A DNA stretch of 64,000 nt from MH13 sp042140245 (GTDB lineage: Bacteria; Pseudomonadota; Alphaproteobacteria; Rhizobiales; MH13). The notes beneath the pieces are model-generated. The model was not told the DNA's origin. It did not search any database and saw only the letters and a list, made by a program, of their open reading frames with translations. Shown in pieces: positions 1 through 9,027 of this stretch. The stretch is from positions 1,984,001 through 2,048,000 of the forward strand of contig NZ_CP159483.1 of NCBI RefSeq assembly GCF_042140245.1. Reading direction: 5' to 3'. Both the position numbers and the translations under genes were made by a program. Every line of letters starts with the position of its first letter. Position 1 is the stretch's first letter.

Positions 1-696
1 TTTCTGCGCATCAATGAGGTCCTGCGGCCCCATGACGGCATTAGGTGTTTGTTCAGCTTCACCGGTGGTCAAGCGCAGCATGGCACGCTCTGCTTCACGG
101 TCCGGAAACCCTATTTCAATCTCGAGCAAGAACCGGTCGAGTTGCGCTTCAGGCAGCGGGTAGGTGCCTTCCTGTTCAATGGGGTTTTGCGTTGCAAGCA
201 CATGGAAAGGACTTGGCAGGTCGTGGCGCGTTCCAGCGACCGTGACGTGATGCTCCTGCATGGCTTGTAACAGGGCAGACTGGGTGCGTGGGCTGGCGCG
301 GTTGATTTCATCAGCCATCAAAAGCTGGGAGAAGATTGGTCCTTCAATAAACCGGAAGGCTCGCGACCCGCTTGCGCTTTCTTCCAGCACCTCAGCGCCG
401 AGGATATCGGACGGTAAGAGATCGGGCGTGAACTGCACGCGCCGCGCGCCAAGCGAAAGCACAGTGCCCAAGGTCTCCACCAGCTTGGTTTTGGCGAGCC
501 CTGGAAGCCCGACCAACAACACATGACCACCACACAGCAGGCCGACCAATGTGTTCTCGATCACCTGCTCTTGACCAAGAATGGTTTTACCAATGGTCTG
601 CTTGGCGACGGAAAGCCGCTCAGACATGGCCTGCGCTTGCTCGGCAATCGCCGCGGTGTCGGCGTCGGTGGGATGATCCAGATCAGTATCGGGCAC
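1..696 (-). CDS. MoxR-family AAA+ ATPase (partial, C-terminus beyond window)
   Basis: Only the first 232 codons are inside the window. The start is a GTG at 696-694, with an AGGAG ribosome binding site eight bases upstream. Walker A is GLPGLAKT at about residues 63-70. The Walker B segment LLMADEINRASPRTQSALL and the MoxR signature ATQNPIEQEGTYPLPEAQL follow in the same frame, so the ATPase core is intact. MoxR proteins are chaperone-like ATPases, usually encoded beside a DUF58 protein and VWA-domain membrane proteins, and help insert cofactors or assemble complexes. The expected DUF58 partner would lie left of the window. The gene diverges from the DUF1285-cca operon. The family call is firm; the client protein is unknown. 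Confidence 0.93.
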   Translation of the reverse strand, partial: MPDTDLDHPTDADTAAIAEQAQAMSERLSVAKQTIGKTILGQEQVIENTLVGLLCGGHVLLVGLPGLAKTKLVETLGTVLSLGARRVQFTPDLLPSDILGAEVLEESASGSRAFRFIEGPIFSQLLMADEINRASPRTQSALLQAMQEHHVTVAGTRHDLPSPFHVLATQNPIEQEGTYPLPEAQLDRFLLEIEIGFPDREAERAMLRLTTGEAEQTPNAVMGPQDLIDAQK

Positions 697-974
697 AGAT
701 GGCTCCTGCGAGGTGATAAGGTATTGATTTTTGACGCTGGCGCACACTCAAAAGGCGCACGGCCGATTCTTCCAGCGACATCTTACCCTTATTGTGGCGG
801 TTCATGGCGCCTTTTTGTCAGTCGATCTGCCAGGATGGTTGATCATTGGTCTTGCTCAGCGCGCTAGGCCTTGTGTTCGATTGGTGGCATGGACATGCGG
901 TGGCAAAGCATTGCGACTGCCCCGCGCTCGTCACACCGTGGTAGATAGGGCCTTTGGAGAGATTGGAAACGGCA

Positions 975-1562
975 ATGGCAAGGTCATCAGAGGAGAGCGT
1001 GGAAACGCCAAGAGCATTTGATGCGTTGCTGCGGGCTGCCGCTTCTGGCAAGCGCAATCCTCCGGTTGAGCAATGGAATCCAGAGCTTTGCGGCGCCATC
1101 GATATTCGCATCGCCGCTGATGGCACCTGGCATCATGAAGGGCGACCGATCCGACGCCCGCGCCTTGCCAAACTGTTTTCTTCTGTTCTGCGCAAGGATG
1201 AGGATGGCGTGACCTATCTGGTGACGCCCCACGAAAAGCTTTCGATCACCGTCGATGATGCGCCGTTGATCGCGGTCGATTACGCTGCGAAACCTGGCCC
1301 AGACGGCGACGTTTTGGTTTTGCGCACCGCAATGGGGGATGTCGTCGAGGTGAATGAGTCTCATCCCATTCGCTTCGCGCAAGAGGTTGGCAGCGAGGGA
1401 CTGAAACCCTATGTGCTGGTGCGTGGTCGTATCGAAGCGTTGCTCAACCGCGCCACGACCATGGCGCTTGTGAACGATGAGCGCTTTGTTGATCTTACCT
1501 CGCAAACCCCGATTTTACGTTCCGGTTCGCAGCGTTTTGCGATCGAGCCGGACGATCTTTGA
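975..1562 (+). CDS. DUF1285 domain protein
   Basis: This is a 195-residue protein of the DUF1285 family, recognised by the block running from GAIDIRIAADGTWHHEGRPI through RPRLAKLFSSVLRKDEDGV to the segment ending DDAPLIAVDY. No signal peptide or membrane segment is visible, so it should be cytoplasmic. I chose the ATG at 975; a TTG at 954 in the same frame would add seven residues. It heads a co-directional group of NUDIX hydrolase, DUF6111 protein and CCA-adding enzyme, a gene order that is standard in Rhizobiales. Its biochemical function is unknown. Its stop lies 91 bases before the chosen NUDIX start. Confidence 0.88.
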   Translation: MARSSEESVETPRAFDALLRAAASGKRNPPVEQWNPELCGAIDIRIAADGTWHHEGRPIRRPRLAKLFSSVLRKDEDGVTYLVTPHEKLSITVDDAPLIAVDYAAKPGPDGDVLVLRTAMGDVVEVNESHPIRFAQEVGSEGLKPYVLVRGRIEALLNRATTMALVNDERFVDLTSQTPILRSGSQRFAIEPDDL

Positions 1563-1653
1563 GCTGGCGATTTTGTAAGTGCTTTGGAAAGACAGACTTT
1601 GGCCAACCCTCTCGACTTGGAAAATTCAGTGTCGTCAGCTCTGGAAAGCTTGG

Positions 1654-2292
1654 ATGGTCACCGGCTCGCCAGCGCCTTGTTCGAACTCGCTGGAAACCGA
1701 CACCCCTTCCGTGTCGTCCAGCGCTGCGGCCACCGATCGCTCCGGTGATCATGTGCTCAACCCTGATTTCTCAGCTTTTCGGCCCAAAGATGGGCTGAAA
1801 CCGGCTGCGGTCTTGATTGCGGTGGATATGGCCAAGGCTGAGCCGGATGTGACGCTAACCGTGCGCACCGCCACGCTGAGCGCCCATGCTGGGCAGATCG
1901 CGTTTCCAGGTGGTCGTGTTGATCCGGGCGAGGGGGCGCAAGAGACTGCCCTACGTGAAGCCATGGAAGAGATTGCCCTTCCACCGAGCGCCGTTGATGT
2001 GCAGGGATTCTTGCCAAGCTACGCCTCGCGTACCGGTTATCGTGTTTATCCCGTGGTGGGAGCGCTGGATGGCTTACCGCAACTTCAACCAAGCCCCGCA
2101 GAGGTGGACTCCATTTTTCAAGTGCCGCTGGCATTCTTGCTCAATCCACGCAATGCTGAGCGCACAAGTCGCGTGTTTGAGGGCAAGGAGCGCTTCTTTT
2201 ACACCTACCACTTCGACAATCATGCCATCTGGGGTTTGACGGCAGGCATTGTGCACCACATGTCTGAGCGACTGATCACCCACCTGTCTTAA
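1654..2292 (+). CDS. NUDIX hydrolase, coenzyme A pyrophosphatase type
   Basis: The CoA-pyrophosphatase signature (LTVRTATLSAHAGQIAFPGG) runs directly into a Nudix box: GGRVDPGEG, then REAMEEIAL with the usual metal-binding glutamates. The last glycine of the box is replaced by alanine. Family members cleave CoA or other nucleoside diphosphate derivatives in the cytoplasm. The chosen ATG at 1654 has GGAAAG seven bases upstream and gives 212 residues. The frame stays open upstream to about 1579, but that part is poor in recognisable sequence. The first 35 or so residues, rich in Ser, Thr and Pro, are not conserved family sequence as far as I can tell, so the start is less certain than the domain. 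Confidence 0.85.
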   Translation: MVTGSPAPCSNSLETDTPSVSSSAAATDRSGDHVLNPDFSAFRPKDGLKPAAVLIAVDMAKAEPDVTLTVRTATLSAHAGQIAFPGGRVDPGEGAQETALREAMEEIALPPSAVDVQGFLPSYASRTGYRVYPVVGALDGLPQLQPSPAEVDSIFQVPLAFLLNPRNAERTSRVFEGKERFFYTYHFDNHAIWGLTAGIVHHMSERLITHLS

Positions 2293-2320
2293 ACGTCCCT
2301 TCTCAACTTGGAGCTTTCGC

Positions 2321-2575
2321 GTGCTGCGCATTGCAATCATCAACCTGGCGCTCTTCCTGGTACCATTCGCCCTCTACCTTTTATGGACAACGGTACGCGG
2401 CAAACGCTCTGATATGCCCTTTTATTGGCTTGTCGGTTCTGGTGTGGCGCTGGTGCTGGTGGCGATGATCGCTTTCGCGCAGTTCGAAACCGGTGACGTT
2501 ACCGGCCAATATGAGCCACCCCGGTTTGAAGATGGCGAGATCGTTCCAGGCCGGGTCGTCGAACCTGTCGAATGA
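2321..2575 (+). CDS. DUF6111 small membrane protein
   Basis: An 84-residue protein starting at GTG 2321. It has two transmembrane helices, at about residues 5-23 and 35-55, followed by an acidic tail ending in VEPVE. The N-terminus LRIAIINLALFLVPFALYLL matches the short DUF6111 proteins found between the NUDIX hydrolase and the CCA-adding enzyme in Rhizobiales. Its stop overlaps the cca start by four bases (ATGA), which indicates translational coupling. Its role is unknown, and nothing in the sequence suggests an enzyme. Confidence 0.85.
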   Translation: MLRIAIINLALFLVPFALYLLWTTVRGKRSDMPFYWLVGSGVALVLVAMIAFAQFETGDVTGQYEPPRFEDGEIVPGRVVEPVE

Positions 2576-3819
2576 GCGAGCCGCTTCGCGATCTTCTCAA
2601 TGCGCCGGGCGTCGCCGCCGTTTTTGACGCCATTGTCAAAGATGGCGATGAGGCCTGGCTGGTGGGTGGATGTGTGCGCAACGCGCTTTTGGGCGAAGCA
2701 CCCAGCGATATCGATGTTGCAACCCAGGCCGAGCCTGAAACTGTCATGGCCCGAGCGGAAGAAGCGGGGCTGAAGGCGGTTCCCACGGGTGTCGAGCACG
2801 GCACAGTGACGCTGGTCGTGGACCATACGCCTATTGAAGTCACCACACTACGCCGCGATGTGGAAACCGACGGCCGGCGCGCAGTTGTCGCGTTTAGCCG
2901 TGATGTGGTTGAGGACGCTGCCCGGCGCGACTTCACGATGAATGCGCTCTATGTCAATCAACAGGCGGCCCTGCACGATCCGGTGGGTGGTTTGGCTGAC
3001 CTGGAAGCACGCCGTGTCCGCTTCATCGGCGATGCGGCCACGCGTATCCGTGAAGACTATCTGCGCACGTTGCGCTATTTCCGGTTTTACGGGTGGTACG
3101 GCCATGGTGCGCCAGATCGTGACGCCATCAAAGCAATTGTTGCCAACAAGGCTGGCCTTGCTTCGCTGTCAGCTGAGCGCGTCTGGGCCGAATTGAAGAA
3201 GATCCTTCTTGCGCCCCACGTCACGCGATCACTGCTTTGGATGCGCCAGACCGGCGTCTATCAGGCTGCGCTGCCAGAAAGCGGCGATATGGACGGCTTT
3301 GCCCGCTTTATGCGGCTGGAAGAGGCAACTGGAGTGTACCCCGATCCTCTGCTGCGCTTGATGGCGCTTTTGCCGGCGCAAGCGAGCGAGCGCGTCAAGG
3401 CGTTAGCGACCCGTTTGAAACTGTCCGGTGCTGAGCGTGACCGGTTGACGGCTGCCATGGAAACGGATGCCGCGCTCGATAGTCTGGTTCTCTCGGAGCC
3501 TAAACCCCTGCGCACCGCGCTTTACCAGCATGGCGAGCGGGCTATCCGTGACGTCTTGATCCTTCAGGCAGCCCGCGCTCTCGATGCTGACCCTGAACAA
3601 AACCTGCCCGAAGGAGAGGCGGATCGCGTGACCCGGATGTGGAATCTGGCTGACACGTGGACGAAACCATCTTTGCCGGTTTCAGGCAAAGACCTCATGG
3701 CCCGCGGCATTCCATCAGGCCCCCAGCTCGGAACGGCCTTAAAAGTGATGGAAGGGGCCTGGGTTGCGTCTGATTTCTCGATGACACGCGATGAACTTTT
3801 GGCGGTTTTGAAAACCTAA
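2572..3819 (+). CDS. cca: CCA tRNA nucleotidyltransferase
   Basis: This 415-residue class II nucleotidyltransferase adds or repairs the 3' CCA of tRNAs. Visible are the nucleotide-binding motif WLVGGCVRNALLG followed by the metal-binding DID of SDIDVAT (about residues 29-50), then RRDFTMNALY and the RIREDYLRTLRYFRF helix that is typical of the family. The alpha-helical C-terminal body is complete. The start ATG overlaps the DUF6111 stop. The gene converges on the acetyltransferase, with the two stop regions overlapping by four bases. Confidence 0.95.
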   Translation: MSEPLRDLLNAPGVAAVFDAIVKDGDEAWLVGGCVRNALLGEAPSDIDVATQAEPETVMARAEEAGLKAVPTGVEHGTVTLVVDHTPIEVTTLRRDVETDGRRAVVAFSRDVVEDAARRDFTMNALYVNQQAALHDPVGGLADLEARRVRFIGDAATRIREDYLRTLRYFRFYGWYGHGAPDRDAIKAIVANKAGLASLSAERVWAELKKILLAPHVTRSLLWMRQTGVYQAALPESGDMDGFARFMRLEEATGVYPDPLLRLMALLPAQASERVKALATRLKLSGAERDRLTAAMETDAALDSLVLSEPKPLRTALYQHGERAIRDVLILQAARALDADPEQNLPEGEADRVTRMWNLADTWTKPSLPVSGKDLMARGIPSGPQLGTALKVMEGAWVASDFSMTRDELLAVLKT

Positions 3820-4295
3820 CCGTTGCCAAGTGCGGCTAGTGCTTCGCCATCCCAACGCAGATAGGTTTTGTCGGTGTCCTGCGCGCCCAAACGTTCGTAC
3901 AGGGCGCGGGCGCCATCGTTTCCGGCATCAACGGTGAGATCGAAACGTACGCCTTTGCGGCGCACCGTTTCTTTCGCACAGGCCTTAATCAAGGCTTCGC
4001 CAACGCCCTCATCACGTGCGGCTTTTGAGACAAAGATGTCCTTCAAAAACCAGGCGGTGTTGAGATTGCCAGCTGGAAACAGTGGGCAGATGACTGCATG
4101 GCCAACCAGCGTGGCTTCCTTAAGAGCGATCAGCATGACGCTGTCGCTGTTTGTATCAAACCATTGGGTTAGCCGTCTGCGGACGGTGGCCTCATCAATG
4201 GCGTCGTCTCCCAGATAATGGGTTTCCATCTCAAGGCAGAGCGATACCAGGGCAGGCACATCGCTGCGTGTTGCCGCTCGAACGCTGAAACTCAC
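3816..4295 (-). CDS. GNAT family N-acetyltransferase
   Basis: A 159-residue single-domain GNAT protein. The acetyl-CoA-binding core is visible around FLKDIFVSKAARDEGVGEAL (a degenerate R/Q-x-x-G-x-G/A loop) and ends with the C-terminal ARALYERLGAQ helix typical of this fold. The substrate cannot be deduced. Its ATG overlaps the hemF stop by four bases, so it is the last gene of a trmL-hemF-GNAT operon in which each junction is a four-base overlap. It ends against cca on the opposite strand. Confidence 0.9.
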   Translation of the reverse strand: MSFSVRAATRSDVPALVSLCLEMETHYLGDDAIDEATVRRRLTQWFDTNSDSVMLIALKEATLVGHAVICPLFPAGNLNTAWFLKDIFVSKAARDEGVGEALIKACAKETVRRKGVRFDLTVDAGNDGARALYERLGAQDTDKTYLRWDGEALAALGNG

Positions 4296-5227
4296 GGAAA
4301 GCGAACTTCTGGCGGCATGGAGGAAAGGATGGCATCGACATTGCCACCGGTTTTAAGGCCGAAGATCGTGCCGCGATCGTAAAGCAAGTTGAATTCCACA
4401 TAGCGCCCGCGTCTCACCAACTGCTCATGGCGCTGTTCCGGCGTAAACGGTGTGTCCCAGTTTTCGCGCACCAGTTTGGGGTAGATATCAGCAAAGCTGC
4501 GACCGACCGACTGGGTCAGCGCGAAATCAGCGTCCCAGTTTCCGGAGTTCAGGTAGTCGTAGAAGATGCCGCCGATACCGCGAGGCTCATCGCGATGAGG
4601 CAAATAGAAATAATCATCACACCAGGATTTGAAGGCCCCATAATTGGTTTGGGCGTGCCCTTCGCAGGCCATTTCCATCGCTTCATGAAAGGCAATTGTG
4701 TCTGGGTCCGTTTGATTGCGCCTTGCGTCCAGCACAGGTGTCAGATCAGCGCCGCCACCAAACCATTGGCGTGTGGTCACCACCATACGGGTGTTCATAT
4801 GAACCGCTGGGATGTTGGGGTTGTGCAGGTGGGCGATCAGCGAAATGCCCGAGGCCCAGAAGCGCGGGTCTTCATCGGCGCCTGGGATCTGCTCTTGAAA
4901 CGCTGGCGCAAATGTGCCGTGCACGGTGGAGATGTGCACGCCGACTTTCTCGAACACACGGCCTTTCATCAGGCCCATCGTGCCGCCACCGCCAGGGGCG
5001 CCATCATGATTGGTGCGCTCGTGGGGGATGAGTTGAAAGCGACCAGGCTCCAAATCTTCTGCGCCCGGCTTGCCCTCCGCCTCATCTTCAATGCGCTCGA
5101 ACGCACCGACAATCTGATCACGCAGTTGCGCAAACCAAGCCTCTGCCGTGCCTTTCTTGGCCTCGATGTCATCGGGCAGATTGGTGCTCAATTTGTCAGG
5201 CGTGAAAATGGGGGTGAAGCTGGTCAT
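4292..5227 (-). CDS. hemF: Oxygen-dependent coproporphyrinogen III oxidase
   Basis: This 311-residue protein is the aerobic enzyme that decarboxylates coproporphyrinogen III to protoporphyrinogen IX in haem synthesis. Diagnostic blocks are GAPGGGGTMGLMKGRVFEK, the histidine-rich stretch ending VHMNTRMVV, QWFGGGADLTPVL, and the C-terminal VEFNLLYDRGTIFGLKTGG. Length and motifs match full-length HemF. It is cytoplasmic. It is translationally coupled to trmL upstream and to the acetyltransferase downstream. Confidence 0.97.
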   Translation of the reverse strand: MTSFTPIFTPDKLSTNLPDDIEAKKGTAEAWFAQLRDQIVGAFERIEDEAEGKPGAEDLEPGRFQLIPHERTNHDGAPGGGGTMGLMKGRVFEKVGVHISTVHGTFAPAFQEQIPGADEDPRFWASGISLIAHLHNPNIPAVHMNTRMVVTTRQWFGGGADLTPVLDARRNQTDPDTIAFHEAMEMACEGHAQTNYGAFKSWCDDYFYLPHRDEPRGIGGIFYDYLNSGNWDADFALTQSVGRSFADIYPKLVRENWDTPFTPEQRHEQLVRRGRYVEFNLLYDRGTIFGLKTGGNVDAILSSMPPEVRFP

Positions 5228-5739
5228 GGATGGTGGCTCCCTGTGCCGGACTGATCCAGTTCGGCAGTTTGAGGCTTGGTTTGTGGAAAGTCGTTGGTCT
5301 GGCGCAAAGCCTCGCCGATAACCAGGGCGGCGCTCACGGCCATGTTGAGCGACCGTGCGCTCTCAGCCATGGGGATAGTGAGGCGCGCGTCGGCGCGTTC
5401 GTGTAGCCAGTCAGGTGCACCAGAGGTTTCCCTGCCCATCACGATCATATCGCTCTTTTGGAAGCTGAAATCAGTGTAGGGCATGGTCGCGCGTGTTGTC
5501 ATCAAAATGAGGCGTGGCGCTGTCCATGCGTTGGCGGTGCAAAACGCATCAAAATCCACGTGAACGTGGGTCAATGCTTTGTCACGATAGTCCATGCCAG
5601 CTCGGCGCAGCGCACGATCATCCATGGAAAAGCCCGTTGGGCCAATAACATGCACAGGCACTGACAGACAGGCTGACAAGCGCATCAAAGTGCCGGTGTT
5701 GGCGGGGATTTCAGGCTGAAAGAGAGCGAGTGAAACCAA
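5224..5739 (-). CDS. trmL: tRNA (cytidine(34)-2'-O)-methyltransferase, SpoU/SPOUT family
   Basis: A 171-residue SPOUT methyltransferase of the TrmL (YibK) subfamily, which methylates the 2'-O of the wobble base in tRNA-Leu isoacceptors. Seen are the N-terminal LALFQPEIPANTGTLMRLSA, the SAM-knot segment MIVMGRETSGAP, and the C-terminal IPMAESARSLNMAVSAALV, which matches motif 3 (SLNxxxA). The start is a TTG at 5739-5737, chosen because homologues begin just before the LALFQPEIP strand and no in-frame ATG lies nearby. It is the first gene of the trmL-hemF-GNAT operon and diverges from petABC. Confidence 0.93.
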   Translation of the reverse strand: MVSLALFQPEIPANTGTLMRLSACLSVPVHVIGPTGFSMDDRALRRAGMDYRDKALTHVHVDFDAFCTANAWTAPRLILMTTRATMPYTDFSFQKSDMIVMGRETSGAPDWLHERADARLTIPMAESARSLNMAVSAALVIGEALRQTNDFPQTKPQTAELDQSGTGSHHP

Positions 5740-6071
5740 GGCAATCGCCGTAGAGAACCGGTGGTGAGAACGAGGCCCCTTCTTCTACACGCATCGGCCA
5801 GCAGTGCGAGGTAAAAGATGCGATGATTATCTCAACCCTTGGCAGAATAGACTAGGGATTGGTTTCTTGTGCTTTGCCACCCATCGACTAGTGGACAAGC
5901 GCGGCACGCAACAGCTATGAGCAGCCACCTGTTGAGCCACGCGGAATGCGGCGATATGCCTGCATGCCAAGGCGTGCCTGATTCTTTATAGCGTCTCTGC
6001 TCTTCAGAGTATGGAATTCTACTTGATTTTGCGCACGGACAGCGCAACCCACCGGACAGTTGCTACGAAGG
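5740..6071. other. Divergent intergenic region, trmL / petA
   Basis: About 330 bases between two divergent operons. It must contain promoters for both. I could not assign convincing -35/-10 boxes or an operator, and there is no open frame with protein-like sequence in it. Confidence 0.5.
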
Positions 6072-6644
6072 ATGACGAAGTTGTCGACTGAAGCCCAGAC
6101 ACAGGACGAGCCGACCCGGCGCGACTTTCTTTTCATTGCTACGGCTGCCATGGGCGCCGTCGGCGTTGGTGGCCTGGCATGGCCCTTCATCGCCCAGATG
6201 AACCCGGACGCTTCGGCGCTAGCGCTTTCAACCAGCGAAGTGGATGTCGGGTCCATGCAGCCGGGCGAACAGGTGTCGGTGATGTGGCGTGGTAAGCCGG
6301 TGTTTATCCGCTATCGCACCGAGGAAGAGATTGCTGAGGCCGAGGCTGTGGATGTGTCGGACTTGCCCGATCAATCTGCACGTCTAGACGTTGATCCAGA
6401 TGCTCCGGCGACAAACGAGGCGCGTTCTGTGGCGGAAAATCCGGCGATGATTTTGATGCTGGGCGTGTGTACTCACCTGGGCTGTATTCCTCTGTCGGAA
6501 GCCGGTGATTTCGGTGGCTGGTTCTGTCCTTGCCACGGTTCGCACTACGACACAGCTGGCCGCATTCGTCGTGGGCCGGCACCGGAGAACCTGCCTATCC
6601 CGCAGTATGAGTTCATTTCAGACACAACCATTCGCATCGGCTAA
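6072..6644 (+). CDS. petA: Ubiquinol-cytochrome c reductase iron-sulfur (Rieske) subunit
   Basis: 190 residues with a single N-terminal signal-anchor, introduced by the Tat-like TRRDF motif (about residues 15-19). The [2Fe-2S] ligands lie in CTHLGC and CPCHGSHYD near residues 134 and 153. The protein carries electrons from ubiquinol to cytochrome c1 at the periplasmic face. I chose the ATG at 6072. An in-frame TTG at 6060 is possible, because the AAGG before the ATG is too close to be a good ribosome binding site. It leads petA-petB-petC. Confidence 0.96.
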   Translation: MTKLSTEAQTQDEPTRRDFLFIATAAMGAVGVGGLAWPFIAQMNPDASALALSTSEVDVGSMQPGEQVSVMWRGKPVFIRYRTEEEIAEAEAVDVSDLPDQSARLDVDPDAPATNEARSVAENPAMILMLGVCTHLGCIPLSEAGDFGGWFCPCHGSHYDTAGRIRRGPAPENLPIPQYEFISDTTIRIG

Positions 6645-6689
6645 GCCGATCCCAATCTTTCGATTGAAAGGTTTTTAGGAGACCCCTTT

Positions 6690-7982
6690 ATGGCTGGACC
6701 TTCAACCTACGTTCCAAAGAGCGGTGTCGAGCGTTGGCTCGATGCGCGCTTGCCTGTCGTGCGGATGATGCACGGACAGTTTGTTGAGTTCCCGATCCCA
6801 CGGAACCTCAACTATATGTACACGTTTGGTGGCATTTTGATGATCATGCTGGTGTCGCAGATCATCACCGGCATCGTGCTTGTTATGCACTATACACCGC
6901 ATGCCGATATGGCCTTCAATTCCGTTGAGCATATCATGCGCGATGTGAATTATGGCTGGCTTTTGCGCTATATGCATGCCGTTGGCGCATCGATGTTCTT
7001 CGTTGCGGTCTACCTGCACATTTTCCGTGGCCTTTACTACGGCTCCTACAAAGAGCCGCGTGAGGTCCTGTGGATCCTGGGTGTGATCATCTACCTGTTA
7101 ATGATGGCAACGGCTTTCATGGGCTATGTGCTCGTTTGGGGTCAGATGTCCTTCTGGGGTGCCACCGTGATCACCAACTTTTTCTCGGTCTTCCCGGTCG
7201 TTGGCGAAACGCTGGTGCAATGGCTATGGGGTGGCTTTGCTGTCGATAACCCGACGCTTAACCGCTTCTTCTCGCTGCACTATCTGCTGCCTTTCATGAT
7301 CTTCGGCGTGGTGATCCTGCACGTTTGGGCGCTGCATATCACCGGTCAGACCAACCCGACTGGTGTTGAAGTGAAGCAGAAGTCCGATACGGTACCATTT
7401 ACGCCCTATGCGACGGTCAAAGACCTGTTCGCGATGGTCGTGTTCTTTGTCCTGTTTGCCTACTTCTTATTCTTCCTGCCGAACTATCTCGGACACGCCG
7501 ATAACTACATTGAGGCCAACCCGCTGGTGACCCCGGCGCACATCGTGCCTGAGTGGTACTTCCTGCCGTTCTACGCCATTTTGCGTGCTGTGCCTTCAGC
7601 TCTGGGCGGCGTGCTCTTGATGTTCGGCGCGATTGTGGTGCTGTTCTTCCTTCCATGGCTCGACACGTCCAAAGTGAAGTCCGGCGCCTTCCGCTCGGTG
7701 TGGTTCAAAGCTGCCTTCTGGCTGTTTGCCATCAATGCGGTGTGGCTTGGTTGGCTTGGCTCGAAGCCTGCTGAAGGCTGGTATGTGCCAGCCATGCAGT
7801 TGGGCACGGTTTACTACTTCGCCTACTTCCTGATCATTCTGCCGCTTTTGGGTCTGTTCGAAACACCCAAACCTCTGCCTGCATCGATCACGGAAGCTGT
7901 GTTGAAGAAAAACGGCAAAAGCGTTGCATCAGGATCGGGTCAACCGGCTGGCGCAACAGCGGCACCGGAAACCAAGGGTTAA
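6690..7982 (+). CDS. petB: Cytochrome b subunit of the bc1 complex
   Basis: A 430-residue multi-spanning membrane protein that binds haems bL and bH and forms the quinol-oxidising and quinone-reducing sites. Visible landmarks are GIVLVMHYTPHADMAFNSVE, LLRYMHAVGASMFF, RGLYYGSY, the ef-loop PEWYFLPFYAILRAVP, and the histidine-bearing HVWALHITGQTNP. The start has a good site (TAGGAG). The last 30 or so residues form a hydrophilic Ala/Gly-rich tail, common in alphaproteobacterial cytochrome b. It is 45 bases after petA, and is not fused to cytochrome c1 as it is in Bradyrhizobium fbcH. Confidence 0.98.
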   Translation: MAGPSTYVPKSGVERWLDARLPVVRMMHGQFVEFPIPRNLNYMYTFGGILMIMLVSQIITGIVLVMHYTPHADMAFNSVEHIMRDVNYGWLLRYMHAVGASMFFVAVYLHIFRGLYYGSYKEPREVLWILGVIIYLLMMATAFMGYVLVWGQMSFWGATVITNFFSVFPVVGETLVQWLWGGFAVDNPTLNRFFSLHYLLPFMIFGVVILHVWALHITGQTNPTGVEVKQKSDTVPFTPYATVKDLFAMVVFFVLFAYFLFFLPNYLGHADNYIEANPLVTPAHIVPEWYFLPFYAILRAVPSALGGVLLMFGAIVVLFFLPWLDTSKVKSGAFRSVWFKAAFWLFAINAVWLGWLGSKPAEGWYVPAMQLGTVYYFAYFLIILPLLGLFETPKPLPASITEAVLKKNGKSVASGSGQPAGATAAPETKG

Positions 7983-8014
7983 TCGGCGATATCGCCAATA
8001 GGAGACGTTTATCC

Positions 8015-8860
8015 ATGGCTTTCTTTTCAAGCCGCATCTTGAAGACCCTGGCTGCCGCTGCCTTGGCAGTGGCCCTGCCAGCAACAGGTGCTCTTGCTGC
8101 CGGTGACTCCAAAGCACCTCGCATGCAGGACTGGTCGTTCGCTGGCATCTTCGGTACTTACGATACTGCTCAGTTGCAGCGCGGATTTCAGGTGTACACT
8201 GAGAACTGCTCGGCCTGTCACGCGCTGAGCCGCATCGCCTTCCGCAACCTGATGGAACCAGGCGGCCCTGAGTTCTCCGAAGCTGAGGTTCGCGCCATTG
8301 CGGTCAACTATTTTGTGACTGACGGCCCGGATTCATTCGGCGAAATGTTTGAGCGCGAAGCTCGGTTGTCGGATCGTTTCCCACCACCGTTCCCGAACCG
8401 CGAAGCGGCTGTGGCGGCAATGGGCGCTTACCCACCAGACTTTTCGCTGCTTGCCAAAGCACGGGCACCGACCCGCGGTTTCCCCGGCTTCGTGATCGAC
8501 ATCTTCACCGGTTATGCTGAAAACGGCCCGGATTACATCTACTCGCTTCTGACGGGCTATGAAGATCCGCCAGCAGACGAGGAAGCGCCAATCGGTCTGA
8601 ACTACAACCCGTATTTCATTGGCGGTGAGTGGATTGCGATGGCACCGCCCTTGTTTGAAGGCATGCACGCTTATGGGGACGGTTCGCCAGAAACGATCTC
8701 GCAGTATGCGCAAGATGTTGCCGCGTTCATGATGTGGGCAGCTGAACCACACTTGAATGCTCGCAAGGAAATGGGTTTCCGCGTGTTGGCGTTCCTGGTG
8801 ATCTTTGGTGGTCTGGTTTACATGACCAAGCGTCGTGTCTGGAGCGCAGTCGACCACTGA
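8015..8860 (+). CDS. petC: Cytochrome c1 of the bc1 complex
   Basis: 281 residues with a cleavable signal peptide (about residues 1-29, ending LPATGALAAG). The covalent haem motif CSACH follows at about residues 67-71, with DFSLLAKARAPTRGFPGF and further c1-type blocks after it. A C-terminal membrane anchor, FRVLAFLVIFGGLVYMTKRR, holds the haem domain in the periplasm. The start has AGGAG nearby. It is the last gene of petABC and is followed at once by a strong terminator. Confidence 0.97.
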   Translation: MAFFSSRILKTLAAAALAVALPATGALAAGDSKAPRMQDWSFAGIFGTYDTAQLQRGFQVYTENCSACHALSRIAFRNLMEPGGPEFSEAEVRAIAVNYFVTDGPDSFGEMFEREARLSDRFPPPFPNREAAVAAMGAYPPDFSLLAKARAPTRGFPGFVIDIFTGYAENGPDYIYSLLTGYEDPPADEEAPIGLNYNPYFIGGEWIAMAPPLFEGMHAYGDGSPETISQYAQDVAAFMMWAAEPHLNARKEMGFRVLAFLVIFGGLVYMTKRRVWSAVDH

Positions 8861-8882
8861 TCGTTCGATCTTTCTGATCCTC

Positions 8883-8917
8883 AAGCCGCCCTTGGGTCTA
8901 CCATGGGCGGCTTTTTT
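8883..8917 (+). terminator. Rho-independent terminator of petABC
   Basis: A perfect nine-base stem (AAGCCGCCC at 8883-8891 with GGGCGGCTT at 8905-8913) with a 13-base loop, running into a T run. It begins 22 bases after the petC stop. Confidence 0.92.
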
Positions 8918-9027
8918 GTGGGCTGATCTCTGTTGACCTTGGTTGGCCTTTTCACACGGTGAGCTCGCGACTAGGGTACCCCGGTTTGCCGCGCATTCGC
9001 GCCTGTTTTCCCTGATGGAGTTCCGCT

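Noticed and set aside
1579..1653. Longer N-terminus of the NUDIX protein, or a frameshift near 1629-1750
   Set aside because: A second frame (ALESLDGHRLASALFELAG) looks partly protein-like and could mean a frameshift, but the ATG at 1654 with a good site gives a normal-length enzyme, so I did not call one.
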